NCBI GenBank assembly: GCA_003435055.1
Contig: QUMM01000010.1
Coordinates: 1-64,000, forward strand
Reading direction: 5' to 3'
DNA length: 64,000 nucleotides
Origin: Lachnospiraceae bacterium OF09-6
GTDB taxonomy: Bacteria; Bacillota; Clostridia; Lachnospirales; Lachnospiraceae
This document shows, piece after piece, positions 52,657 through 61,761 of this stretch. The stretch's first letter is position 1. Each line of letters starts with the position of its first letter. The notes under the pieces are model-generated. The model ran no database searches. It was not told where the DNA came from and saw only the letters and a program-made list of their open reading frames with translations. Position numbers and translations under genes: made by a program.

Positions 52657-55502
52657 ATGTTAGATATGAAGAATACAATCAGTAAAAAGAGAAGAATCAT
52701 ATTTTATATTGTGATGCTGACCATTCTGGCAGTTTTTTTAATTGCGGAGTGTGTGTATCCAAGTGAACGGACTGAGCGATCTATGGAGGCCAGCATTTGT
52801 TATACAGGAACATTTGTCTGGGAAAAGCCAGATGGAACAGAGGAAATCATTTCAGTACCTGGAAAGTATGAGGTGCCTGTCGGTGAAACGATGGTGATTA
52901 CGACACAGCTTCCGGCAGATTATAATGAGAGTTCTATTGCTCTGCGATCTTCACTGCAGGATGTAAAGTTTTATATAGATGGACAGCTTAGAGGTGATTA
53001 CAATACCAGGAAAACCAGACCGTTTGGAAAGAATTCAGCCAGCCGGTATGTGTTCTGTGAGACATCGGAAAAAGATGCAGGCAAAGAACTGCGGATTGAG
53101 CTGACGACCTACACGGATAATTACTCCGGAGTTGTAAATGAGGTCTGGTGCGGAGACAAGGTGGATGTCTGGACTCATATTTTCAGCGAATACGGTACAG
53201 AAACCATTATCGCATTCTTTATTTTGTTTGCGGGTATCATCACGATTTTGTTCAGCCTGGCGCTGGGCGTGGTATATCATACGACCTTTGATATGGAATA
53301 TCTGGGATGGTGCATTATGATGGGGGCCATCTGGATGCTTGGAGAATCCAAGCTGCGTCAGCTGTGGATATCAAATGCCTCCGTACTGGCAGGCATGTGC
53401 TTTATTGTGATTATGTTGTGCCCGATCCCGATTCTTTTGTACATTGACAGTGTACAAAAGGGCAGATATACGAAACTGTATCATATCATGGAGGGAATGG
53501 CATTCCTGAATTTCCTGATATCAACCATATTGCAGCTTTCTGGAAAACGGGATTATATTGAGACCATGCCTGTCGGACATGTGATCATGGGGCTTACGTT
53601 TTTCCTGATACTGGGAACCTTTATCAGGGATATGCACCAGAATAAAAGTCGTTCTTATCATCTGGTGCTGGTGGGCGTGATTGTAGCATGATTGCAGCGC
53701 TCATTGAAGCAGTTTCAGCTTATTTTGTAGTATCTATTTCCGGCATATTTATCGGTATCGGTCTGTTGGTGCTGCTGTTTGTGAATATCATCCGGACAAT
53801 GAAAAGTGTACGGGATATGGAGCTGCAGCGTCAGAAAGAAGAGGTTGAAAAACGTCGGGAGCAGACAGAGAAGATGGCGCTTCAGATGATCCGTACTTTG
53901 TCTACCACGCTGGAAGCCAAGGATGAATATACCAATGGTCATTCTTACCGTGTGGCTCAGTATTCTGCTTTAATAGCCAGAGAGCTTGGCTGGAGTAAGA
54001 AGGAGATTCTGAATCTGAAAAATGCAGCTTATCTTCATGATGTGGGAAAAATCGGTATTCCAGATACCATTCTGAATAAGCCATCCAGACTTTCGGATGA
54101 TGAATATGCTTTGATCAAAGCGCATACGGTGATCGGGGCAGATATTCTGAAGGGTATTACGATGATTGAGCATGTGGCAGATGTGGCCAGATATCATCAT
54201 GAGCGATATGATGGCAAGGGATATCCGGATGGACTGGTGGAAAATGAGATCCCGATTTATGCACGGGTTGTGGCTGTGGCAGACAGTTATGATGCAATGA
54301 ATTCCAGACGAATTTATCGAAATGCGTTGTCGGCAGAAATGATCGAGGAGGAACTTCGCAAAAACAGAGGAACACAGTTTGATCCAGAGATCACAGATCT
54401 GTTTCTGCGTTTGCTGAAAGAAGGAAAAGTGGAAGTAGAAGAAGAATGTCTGGAAGCAGAAGATGCTGATGGTGTTGCAGATCTGGAACGGGAAACCGGA
54501 AAATTCCTTTCTGATGTTATGGCTACCATGAGAAGTCAGGGAGACAGAGAGAATTATGACTATCTGACTGGTTTGTCTATGCGCAGTAAGGGAGAGGTGG
54601 TGATTGCCCAGCTGATGCAGGAGCATTCCGGATGTCTGGTTTTCCTGGATATGGATAATCTGAAAAAAATCAATGATCTCTTTGGCCATAAGGCCGGAGA
54701 CCGTGCATTGAAGCTTCTGGGAAATCTGATTGCAGATGTTACCTGCGGTCATGTGGGGTGCCGGTTTGGCGGAGATGAATTCGTATTGTTTTTCCAGAAT
54801 GTGAATAAAGAAGAGGTGACAGATAAGATAGCGATGCTTTTTCGGCGATTCCGGGAAGACAAGGAAGCAGACGCGGAAATCCGCTGTGCATCTCTTTCCG
54901 CAGGAATGTGTATGACCAGTCCTGGTGATACATTTGAATCCTGCTATCTGAATGCAGATAAAGCATTGTATTATGTGAAACAGAATGGAAAAGATCAATT
55001 CTGCTTTTATCATGAAATGGAAGAAAATGGAGTACCAGATACACCAGCTGGCAGAGATCTGAAAAAAGTGGCAAATGCGCTTCAGGAAAGTGGCAGCTAC
55101 AGTGGGGCTCTGGATATGGATTTCCGAGGTTTTGCCAGAATCTATGAATATATGAACAGTCTTAGTGCCAGATACAGATATGCCTGTTATCTGGTGATGG
55201 TGACCATGGATACCATATCGGATCAGACCATGTATATGGAAAGCATCGAGCAGGCCCTGGACTGCATGGAGAAGTCTATTCGTCAGAAGATCCGAAAGGT
55301 AGATATTTGCACCCGTTACAGTGCCATGCAGTACCTTATTATTCTTTTTGAACCGGAAGAGAGTCAGATTCCGAAGGTAATGGAACGAATTTTCATGCAG
55401 TATTACAAGATGTATGAAAAGAATGATTTCAAGCCGGGGTATGAATACATTCCAATGCTGGGGAAAAAGAACGATATACCAGATGGAAATTCCAAAATTT
55501 AA
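52657..55502 (+). CDS. membrane sensor with HD-GYP and GGDEF domains, frameshifted
   Basis: About 948 residues when repaired. N-terminal helix, an extracytoplasmic beta domain (about 40-180), seven or so helices (7TM-DISM-like, about 185-370) and a coiled coil. Next comes an HD-GYP phosphodiesterase domain (NAAYLHDVGKIGIPD, HHERYDGKGYPDG) followed by a GGDEF domain with an intact motif (CRFGGDEFVLFF), then a helical tail. It could both degrade and make cyclic di-GMP. At 53689 the frame shifts inside the last transmembrane helices. The ATGA there could in principle be a gene overlap, but it would split the membrane domain, so a missing base is preferred. Confidence 0.75.
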
Positions 55503-55504
55503 CC

Positions 55505-55534
55505 TTGACACAGGAAGAAAAACAGGGCTAGAAT
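55505..55534 (+). promoter_or_regulatory. promoter after the sensor gene
   Basis: TTGACA (55505-55510), 18 bases, TAGAAT (55529-55534). It begins three bases after the sensor gene stop and would transcribe a small frame at 55575 and then mgtE. Confidence 0.65.
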
Positions 55535-55574
55535 AGACACGGATTAAAAAAATAAAAAACAGGAGGAAAACGAA

Positions 55575-55731
55575 ATGGACAGTTGCGACAGTACGGGACG
55601 AAGTAGCAGTTACGGTGGCATACAAGAAAAAAGACAGACGCAGCTTACCAGAAGAGTTTTCTGACTGGACTGCGTTTGTTCATATTGTTTTTGAACCACC
55701 GTATTTCACTCCTATACTTCACAGCATGTAA
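55575..55731 (+). CDS. possible small protein upstream of mgtE, frame uncertain
   Basis: A good ribosome site (AGGAGG at 55561-55566) precedes an ATG at 55575, but that frame stops after 29 residues. The frame one base later reads a protein-like sequence (WTVATVRDEVAVTVAYKKKD, then FSDWTAFVHIVFEPPYF) to a stop at 55731 and has no start codon of its own. A small start-site indel would join them into a 52-residue protein. Function unknown. Confidence 0.35.
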
Positions 55732-55771
55732 CTGTTGGAAAGTTTAGTACATGGAAAAACGGTGGTTTTTC
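55694..55771 (+). promoter_or_regulatory. long-looped hairpin in the mgtE leader
   Basis: AACCACCGT (55694-55702) and ACGGTGGTT (55758-55766) can pair and are followed by TTTCT, but the loop is about 55 bases. It may be a terminator for the upstream unit or a magnesium-responsive leader; the M-box riboswitch core is not recognisable. Confidence 0.35.
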
Positions 55772-55801
55772 TATGCCCATTTTTGGGAGGAAGGAGGCAA
55801 T

Positions 55802-57196
55802 ATGACAAAAGAAATGAATACAAAACCAAACTATGCAGAAGAACTGCTGGAGATTTTGCACAGCTCTTTATCTGATGAAGAGTTGCTGGACCGCATCTCT
55901 GATTACCATGAGAATGATATTGCGGATGCACTGTCACAGTTGACAGAAGAGGAACGTAAGAAATTGTATCCGATCCTTGGTGCAGAACGTCTGGCAGAGA
56001 TCTTTACTTATATTGATGATCCGGATGAATACCTAAAGGAACTGGATCTGGACAAGGTTGCAAAGGTGATCTCGTTCATGGACTCAGACGATGCAGTAGA
56101 TGTGCTGGATGAGTTTGATGACAGTACCCAGGAAAAACTGGTTGAGATGCTGGACGAGGAATCCAGCCATGACATCAAGATGATCCAGTCCTATGAGGAT
56201 GATGAGATCGGTAGCAAGATGACCACGAACTTTATTGTGATCTATCATGATCTGACCATCCGGCAGGCCATGAGGGAACTGGTTCGTCAGGCGGGGGATA
56301 ACGATAATATCTCAACGGTATATGTAGTTGACCGCAAAGACATGTTTTACGGTGCAATTGACTTAAAGGATCTGATCATTGCCCGGGAGAGGGATTCACT
56401 GGATGATATTATCAGTACATCTTACCCGTATGTGACGGATCATGAGAAGATCAGCGACTGTATTGAAAGTATCAAAGATTATGCAGAGGATTCCATTCCG
56501 GTACTGACTGAGGAAAAAATGCTGATTGGTGTCATCACATCCCAGGATATCGTGGAAGTAGTAGACGATGAGATGGGTGATGATTATGCAAAGCTGGCTG
56601 GTTTGACTGCCGAAGAGGATTTGAATGAAACCACAAAGGAAAGTATGAAAAAGAGGCTTCCATGGCTGATTATTCTGTTATTTCTTGGAATTGGAGTATC
56701 TTCCGTGGTAGGTGTATTTGAAACAGTAGTAGCCACACTCCCGATCGTTATGTGTTTTCAGTCACTGATCCTGGATATGGCAGGAAATGTGGGAACCCAG
56801 TCCCTAGCTGTGACCATCCGTGTCCTGATGGATGAGACATTGACCGGTGCACAGAAAATGCATCTTGTAATCAAAGAAATGCGTGTTGGATTTGTGAATG
56901 GTCTGTTCCTTGGAACTGTATCTTTTCTTATCATTGGATGTTATATCTGGTTCTTTAAGCCGAATCCGGCGAATCATGCATTCCTGATTTCCGGATGTGT
57001 AGGAGTATCTCTGCTGGCAGCCATGGTGATTTCCAGCCTGGTAGGTACCCTGATTCCAATGTTTTTCCATAAGATCAAGGTAGACCCGGCAGTGGCTTCC
57101 GGTCCGCTGATTACCACCGTGAATGATCTGGTGGCAGTAATTACCTATTATGGACTGGCCTGGATTCTGTTGATACAGACCTTCCATCTTGCGTAG
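55802..57196 (+). CDS. mgtE: magnesium transporter MgtE
   Basis: A 464-residue Mg2+ channel. The cytoplasmic N domain of helical repeats (LTEEERKKLYPILGAERLAEIF, VLDEFDDSTQEKLVEMLDEES) is followed by two CBS domains (about 145-265; VYVVDRKDMFYGAIDLKDL, IPVLTEEKMLIGVITSQDI), a connecting helix and five membrane helices. The segment LILDMAGNVGTQSLAVTIR forms the ion pore. Intracellular Mg2+ closes it through the N and CBS domains. The start at 55802 follows GGAGGAAGGAGG; the longer frame begins before this site. Confidence 0.93.
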   Translation: MTKEMNTKPNYAEELLEILHSSLSDEELLDRISDYHENDIADALSQLTEEERKKLYPILGAERLAEIFTYIDDPDEYLKELDLDKVAKVISFMDSDDAVDVLDEFDDSTQEKLVEMLDEESSHDIKMIQSYEDDEIGSKMTTNFIVIYHDLTIRQAMRELVRQAGDNDNISTVYVVDRKDMFYGAIDLKDLIIARERDSLDDIISTSYPYVTDHEKISDCIESIKDYAEDSIPVLTEEKMLIGVITSQDIVEVVDDEMGDDYAKLAGLTAEEDLNETTKESMKKRLPWLIILLFLGIGVSSVVGVFETVVATLPIVMCFQSLILDMAGNVGTQSLAVTIRVLMDETLTGAQKMHLVIKEMRVGFVNGLFLGTVSFLIIGCYIWFFKPNPANHAFLISGCVGVSLLAAMVISSLVGTLIPMFFHKIKVDPAVASGPLITTVNDLVAVITYYGLAWILLIQTFHLA

Positions 57197-57221
57197 GAGA
57201 GATTTGCAAGAGAAAATATTC

Positions 57222-57320
57222 TGGACAAAAAGAAAAAATATGATAGACTAAGCATAAGAAAAGCAGCCGTTTGTGCATCGGCAGAGACTGTATGTCTGCT
57301 GAGGCATAAACGGCTTTTTA
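57222..57320 (+). promoter_or_regulatory. promoter and terminator-like leader before the sugar kinase
   Basis: TGGACA (57222-57227) and TAGACT (57244-57249) form a fair promoter. The transcript would begin with a long hairpin: AGCCGTTT (57265-57272) with AAACGGCT (57308-57315) and an inner GCAGA/TCTGC, followed by TTTTTA only 14 bases before the start codon. It could be the mgtE terminator, but its place in the kinase leader suggests attenuation (inference). Confidence 0.5.
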
Positions 57321-57333
57321 TAAGGAGGCACAT

Positions 57334-58421
57334 ATGGAACATTATAACCCATTACTTCGAGACAATGATACAACCCAGAAATTTATCACAATCGGTGAGA
57401 TCATGCTTCGTCTGACACCACCGAATTATGAAAAGATTCGCATGGCGACCAGTTTTGAAGCCAGCTATGGCGGAAGCGAAGCTAATATAGCACTGGCTCT
57501 CGCCAATCTGAATGTGGACAGTACCTTCTTTTCTGTAGTACCTAACAACAGTATTGGAAAGAGTGCGATCCGTATGCTGCGAAGCATGATGTGCACTGTA
57601 CACCGATGATTTTATCCACGCCAGAACAGACACCGACTCATCGCCTGGGAACCTATTATCTGGAAACCGGATATGGAATCCGTCCAAGTAAGGTAACCTA
57701 TGACCGGAAGCACAGTGCATTTGCAGAATATGACTTTGACAACGTAGATCTGGATGCTTTGCTGGAGGGCTACACCTGGCTGCATCTTAGCGGTATCACA
57801 CCGGCCGTTTCCCCAAAGTGTAAGGAACTGATCCAGAACAGTCTGAAGATGGCAAAAGCCAAAGGCATCACCACAAGCTTTGATGGTAACTTCCGCAGTA
57901 AGATGTGGACCTGGGAAGAGGCCAGAGATTTCTGTACGGAATGTCTTCCATATGTGGATGTACTTCTTGGTATTGAACCATATCATCTCTGGAAAGATGA
58001 AGAGGATCACAGTAAGGGTGACTGGAAGGACGGCATTCCGATGCAGCCAAGCTATGAGCAGCAGGATGAAGTGTTCCAGAGATTTGTGGATCGTTATCCG
58101 AATCTGAAATGCATTGCCCGCCATGTACGTTATGCACACAGCGGTAGTGAGAACAGTCTGAAAGCCTATATGTGGTATGAAGATCATACCTTTGAAAGTA
58201 AGCTGTTCACCTTCAATATTCTGGATCGTGTAGGCGGTGGAGATGCATTCGCCAGCGGACTGATCTATGCGATCATGCATGACTATAAGCCGATGGATAT
58301 TGTCAACTTTGCAGTGGCCAGCAGCGCTATCAAGCATACTATCCATGGAGATGCCAACATTACGGATGACGTAGACACTATTCGAAATCTGATGAATATG
58401 AACTACGATATCAAGCGCTAA
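57334..58421 (+). CDS. PfkB-family sugar kinase, KDG kinase-like, frameshifted
   Basis: About 362 residues when repaired. PfkB/ribokinase fold: ITIGEIMLRLTPP at the start, SYGGSEANIALALANL for sugar binding, and DRVGGGDAFASGLIYA with the catalytic aspartate and anion hole. The closest described role is 2-keto-3-deoxygluconate kinase (KdgK) in uronate or gluconate breakdown, but specificity is not certain. One missing A near 57585 (AGCATGATG) would restore MLRSNDVHCTPMILS. No aldolase or uronate genes are adjacent. Confidence 0.8.
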
Positions 58422-58460
58422 CCATTGGGGACGGTGTTTTCCGGCTCTTTTAGTGTCACT
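58422..58460 (+). repeat. short degenerate intergenic repeat, copy 2
   Basis: CCATTGGGGACG, nine bases and GGCTCT directly follow the kinase stop, matching the block at 17389 with one difference in the first 12 bases. The paired GTCCC seen in copy 1 is lost here, so this copy is more decayed. Confidence 0.4.
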
Positions 58461-58479
58461 TGTGGCTCGATTTGAATCA

Positions 58480-58528
58480 AAAAAGCAGAGATGTAAGTTT
58501 GTTTCAAACTTCATATCTCTGCTTTTTT
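58480..58528. terminator. bidirectional terminator between kinase and DUF4097 gene
   Basis: A long stem, AAAAAGCAGAGAT(G)TAAGTTT with AAACTTCATATCTCTGCTTTTT, surrounds GTTTC. It gives T-runs on both strands between converging genes. Confidence 0.85.
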
Positions 58529-58542
58529 AAAAGAAGAGTTAT

Positions 58543-59481
58543 TTATTTCAGAATAATATCCCCATCCGTGCAGGTAACAGTCAGTGTAGCATTGCCATCG
58601 TTTTTCTGAGCGTAACTGTTGAGATCATCATCATTTTTCTGCAGTGTCTTTGCAAGTGCTTCTGGCAGGCTGATTTCTCCAAGTCTGGTGGAGAGCTGCA
58701 GGCCAAGGGACTGCAATGCTTCTATGGAGTTCTGAATGGTAACATCTCCGAGTTTGTCTGTAATGGTGGTGGATCCCTGATATTGATTATGATCCAATGT
58801 CAGATCATCGTCACTCATGGTGATATCACAGGTATCCAGCATGCTGTCTGAGATGGTCAGTTCACCTAATGTATTTTGAAAAGAAAAATCGGAAAACTGA
58901 CAGTTTGTGCAGACAGCATCTCCATCATCCAGTGACAGGCTGCCATGTGCAGCCTGAAGCCCATCGACAGACACATCCCCCATAGTATTGTGAATAGAAA
59001 TTTGCCGGAACTTTTCGGTCGGTACGTAAAGATAAACGGTATCAGCTGGATGTTCTGCATTTTTACCGCAGAACAGATCTGCCAGAAAACTGATGTCGAT
59101 ATGAATATAGGAGTCTCCGGCATGTTTGCTTTCTGTAACGGTGAGCGTGCCGCTTTTTACTTCATAGTTAACTGGCGACTTCCCATTCACACTGGCGATT
59201 TCCCATGCAATGGCGCAATGCTCATCTTCGGATGGAAGAATCTCCAGGTCAAGGTCTGTGAAAGAAATGTCCACAGAGTTCAGAGCCCCCAGGTCTGTCC
59301 GGGGCTGAGTGCTCACTCTGGCAGGAACGTCACTGCGTGCACTCCATTCCAGTCTGTTGAGATCTGCATGTGCCACATAAGAACGGCCGTCATTCAGATA
59401 GCCGGCAAAGATCAGAATCGCTCCGGTTACACTGCAGATAATACCGGCTTTTAACCATTTATAGTGAGATTGTTTCATCAT
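58543..59481 (-). CDS. DUF4097-family beta-strand-repeat protein, membrane anchored
   Basis: A 312-residue protein. One N-terminal helix (LKAGIICSVTGAILIFAGYL) is followed by an extracytoplasmic right-handed parallel beta-helix of short repeats (SLDDGDAVCTNCQFSDFSFQ, then TLGELTISDS, DDDLTLDHNQ, KLGDVTIQNS), the DUF4097 (adhesin-like) pattern. Such proteins occur with HAAS and PadR genes and are thought to sense envelope state. The start overlaps the end of the HAAS gene by 23 bases. Third gene of the PadR unit. Confidence 0.8.
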   Translation of the reverse strand: MMKQSHYKWLKAGIICSVTGAILIFAGYLNDGRSYVAHADLNRLEWSARSDVPARVSTQPRTDLGALNSVDISFTDLDLEILPSEDEHCAIAWEIASVNGKSPVNYEVKSGTLTVTESKHAGDSYIHIDISFLADLFCGKNAEHPADTVYLYVPTEKFRQISIHNTMGDVSVDGLQAAHGSLSLDDGDAVCTNCQFSDFSFQNTLGELTISDSMLDTCDITMSDDDLTLDHNQYQGSTTITDKLGDVTIQNSIEALQSLGLQLSTRLGEISLPEALAKTLQKNDDDLNSYAQKNDGNATLTVTCTDGDIILK

Positions 59482-60169
59482 ACTTCACCTCGTTTACTTT
59501 TCTTTTTCGATTGACAATCCATTTTACGGAAGCAGCAAAAAAGCGGCAGCCACTGTAAGCAGCAAAAATCCCAAACAACATAATCAGAATCCCGAGTCCG
59601 ATGATCAGCAGTCCGCTTCCCGCAATCATGGCAGAGCCGGAAAGAGAGAGCGGCAGTGCCAGAAGTCCACGAAGAATCAGCTTTCCACCAATGAGATAGC
59701 TGGAAAATGCAGCAATAAAGATACACAGATCCAGAATAACAGCACAGATCATCAGGCATAACAGTACAATCGCAGCAGAAAGCAGGAGAGGTGCTCCGAT
59801 TGGGATGGCAAAAAGAAGTAACAGTGAAATCCACAGGATCGATTTCCACATTTTACGTCCGGTGGTGTGGACAGAACAACCGACTGCACCATTGGTCCCG
59901 GCAAACTCAGGGGCAGGAGCTGAGAAGATATTCGCATTAGTCGAAGCATCGGTCAGTTTGCGATCCAGCAGATTAGCCATCAGATCCCGGGCAGCTTCCT
60001 TTGGTGTTCCAAGTTCCTCCATCAGAGCTTTTGCACCTTCATCGTCTGTGTCTTCAAAATATTCGGTGAAATACTCCATAGCATCTTCATAATCTGCCTT
60101 TGGCAGTTTTTTTAAATATTTTTGCAGCCGCAGCAGATATTCTGTTTTTGTCAAATCTGTCTTACTCAA
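59459..60169 (-). CDS. HAAS (DUF1700) domain membrane protein
   Basis: A 236-residue protein with an N-terminal helical HAAS domain (LRLQKYLKKLPKADYEDAMEYFTEYFED, LMEELGTPKEAARDL) and four hydrophobic helices in the C-terminal half. HAAS proteins pair with PadR regulators and are proposed to relay a membrane signal to them. The start is TTG at 60169, overlapping the PadR stop (TTGA), so translation is coupled. A basic tail follows the last helix. Confidence 0.85.
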   Translation of the reverse strand: MSKTDLTKTEYLLRLQKYLKKLPKADYEDAMEYFTEYFEDTDDEGAKALMEELGTPKEAARDLMANLLDRKLTDASTNANIFSAPAPEFAGTNGAVGCSVHTTGRKMWKSILWISLLLLFAIPIGAPLLLSAAIVLLCLMICAVILDLCIFIAAFSSYLIGGKLILRGLLALPLSLSGSAMIAGSGLLIIGLGILIMLFGIFAAYSGCRFFAASVKWIVNRKRKVNEVKYDETISL

Positions 60170-60482
60170 TTGCGAAGCCTCCCTTCAATAATGCTGTCAA
60201 TAGTGTCTTTATAAGTACACCATTCTTCCTTTAAATGCGTCATCTGCACCTTCCCCTCTGGCGTGATAGAATAATACTTTCGTTTCCGTCCTGATATTCC
60301 TGAGAATAAGTGGTAAGAAATCCGGCCTTTTCCAGTTTTTTTAAAATAGGATATAAAGTGGATTCTTTGATATCAGCGGCAAGCTTGATCGTCTGACTGA
60401 TCTCATAACCATAAGAATCCTGAGATTCCACGATGGTAAGGATCAGATATTCGATCAGGAGAGCAGATACTGGAAAATACAT
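60166..60482 (-). CDS. PadR-family transcriptional regulator, frameshifted
   Basis: About 105 residues when repaired: winged helix (ALLIEYLILTIVESQDSYGYEI, KESTLYPILKKLEKAGFLTTY) and, after the break, KRKYYSITPEGK and a helical tail ending EGRLRN. As written the frame runs into a nonsense tail. One missing G in CAGGACGG (about 60286-60293) restores the family's QGRKRKYY segment and a stop overlapping the HAAS start by 4 bases. The start at 60482 follows GGAGGTCATCGT. It probably represses its own operon through the palindrome upstream. Confidence 0.8.
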
Positions 60483-60496
60483 ACGATGACCTCCTA

Positions 60497-60516
60497 ATAT
60501 ATAAAAATTTATATAT
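60497..60516 (-). promoter_or_regulatory. 20-bp palindrome, likely PadR operator
   Basis: ATATATAAA, AA, TTTATATAT: perfect dyad symmetry about 15 bases upstream of the PadR start and downstream of its promoter, a position where a bound repressor would block transcription. PadR operators are typically AT-rich palindromes of this size. Confidence 0.6.
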
Positions 60517-60531
60517 AAAAATTCTACACAT

Positions 60532-60560
60532 AAGCTAGCATAAAAAGTAAAGCGTGTCAA
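60532..60560 (-). promoter_or_regulatory. promoter of the PadR-HAAS-DUF4097 operon
   Basis: On the minus strand, TTGACA (60560-60555), 17 bases, TAGCTT (60537-60532). It is divergent from the TRAP operon promoter. Confidence 0.7.
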
Positions 60561-60639
60561 GTAGAAAAATAAAGTCAGCTATAGCTTCTCTTTATAACTG
60601 TGTATAAATTTTCCATACATGTAAAATGACGGATAGTCA

Positions 60640-60668
60640 TTGACGAAATTCCCCTGAGATGGTAAATT
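60640..60668 (+). promoter_or_regulatory. promoter of the TRAP/E1 operon
   Basis: TTGACG (60640-60645), 17 bases, TAAATT (60663-60668), about 60 bases before the binding-protein gene. Confidence 0.65.
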
Positions 60669-60726
60669 ATGTATCAACATACTATTTTAGTAGGAAAAAA
60701 GGACAAAAGTAAACGAGGAGACGATT

Positions 60727-61743
60727 ATGAACAAGAACTGGAAGAAGTATGCAGCAGGATTATTTACCGCATCACTGGCGGCCGGACTTTTTTCAACAGG
60801 AGCACTGGCAGATGACAGCATCGATCTGAAGCTGAGTCTGACTCCATCGGAGAGCAGTGTCTGGATGGTAGCTGTGGACTATTTTAAAGAACAGGTAGAA
60901 GAAAAGACAGACGGACGATACACCATTTCTGTATATCCAAGTGAGCAGCTGGCAGGAGGAGACCTGATAAAGGGCGCGGAGATGCTGCTGACCGGATCCA
61001 CAGATATTGCACTGAATTCTGTGATGAATACTTCCAGTTTTGATCCAAGACTGACTGTCACCAGTATGCCATGGATCTTTGAAAATGGATACGACAGTGT
61101 GGACGAATATGTATTCAACGGGGAAGGTGCAGATGCCATCAAAGACATTTTCACAGAACTGGGTGCAGTACCGTTGGCAATCGGTGATAATGGATTCCGT
61201 CAGATTACCAACAATGTCAGACCGATTACCACCCCGGAAGATCTGGATGGTCTGAAGATCCGTACACCTGCCAACAGCATGTACATTGATCTCTTTACTC
61301 TGTTCGGAGCAGACCCGACTTCTATGAACTTCTCCGAAGTATATACTTCTCTTCAGAATGGCACCATTGATGGGCAGGAAAATCCATACGACACCATCCG
61401 AAGTGCTCAGATTCAGGAAGTATCCAAGTACCTGACTGAATGGAACTATTCTTATGATATGTTTGTATTCAGTCTGAGTCAGAAACTCTGGGACAGCTTA
61501 AGTGATGAAGACAAAGAGATCTTCCAGACAGCAGCAGAAGAGGCGTGCCAGAAAGAGATCGAAACTTACCGTGAGAATGAGGCTTCTATTGCAGATGAAT
61601 TTGAAGAAGCAGGAATGGAGATCACAAAGCTAACGGATGATCAGATTCAGACCTTTAAAGATGCGGCAGCACCAATTTATGAATCTTACAAAGACGATAT
61701 CGGAGAAGATCTGTTTGCAAAATTTGGTTATACATTCAACTAG
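60727..61743 (+). CDS. TRAP transporter substrate-binding protein, DctP family
   Basis: A 338-residue exported binding protein. The signal peptide ends ALADD (about 28). The DctP core follows: LKIRTPANSMYIDLFTLFGA with the arginine that grips a carboxylate, then FSEVYTSLQNGTIDGQENP. TRAP systems take up organic acids with sodium. It heads an operon whose next two genes encode a TPP-dependent E1 enzyme and whose fourth is the TRAP small permease, so the imported acid or a derivative is probably the E1 substrate (inference). It is not a lipoprotein. Confidence 0.88.
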   Translation: MNKNWKKYAAGLFTASLAAGLFSTGALADDSIDLKLSLTPSESSVWMVAVDYFKEQVEEKTDGRYTISVYPSEQLAGGDLIKGAEMLLTGSTDIALNSVMNTSSFDPRLTVTSMPWIFENGYDSVDEYVFNGEGADAIKDIFTELGAVPLAIGDNGFRQITNNVRPITTPEDLDGLKIRTPANSMYIDLFTLFGADPTSMNFSEVYTSLQNGTIDGQENPYDTIRSAQIQEVSKYLTEWNYSYDMFVFSLSQKLWDSLSDEDKEIFQTAAEEACQKEIETYRENEASIADEFEEAGMEITKLTDDQIQTFKDAAAPIYESYKDDIGEDLFAKFGYTFN

Positions 61744-61761
61744 AAAGAAGCGAGGAACGAT

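Noticed and set aside
53688..53691. ATGA overlap as a true boundary between two genes
   Set aside because: It would split the membrane domain between helices, no ribosome site precedes the ATG, and the rest of the window shows the same single-base losses.
55503..55801. M-box magnesium riboswitch upstream of mgtE
   Set aside because: No recognisable M-box core; only a hairpin with a very large loop is seen.
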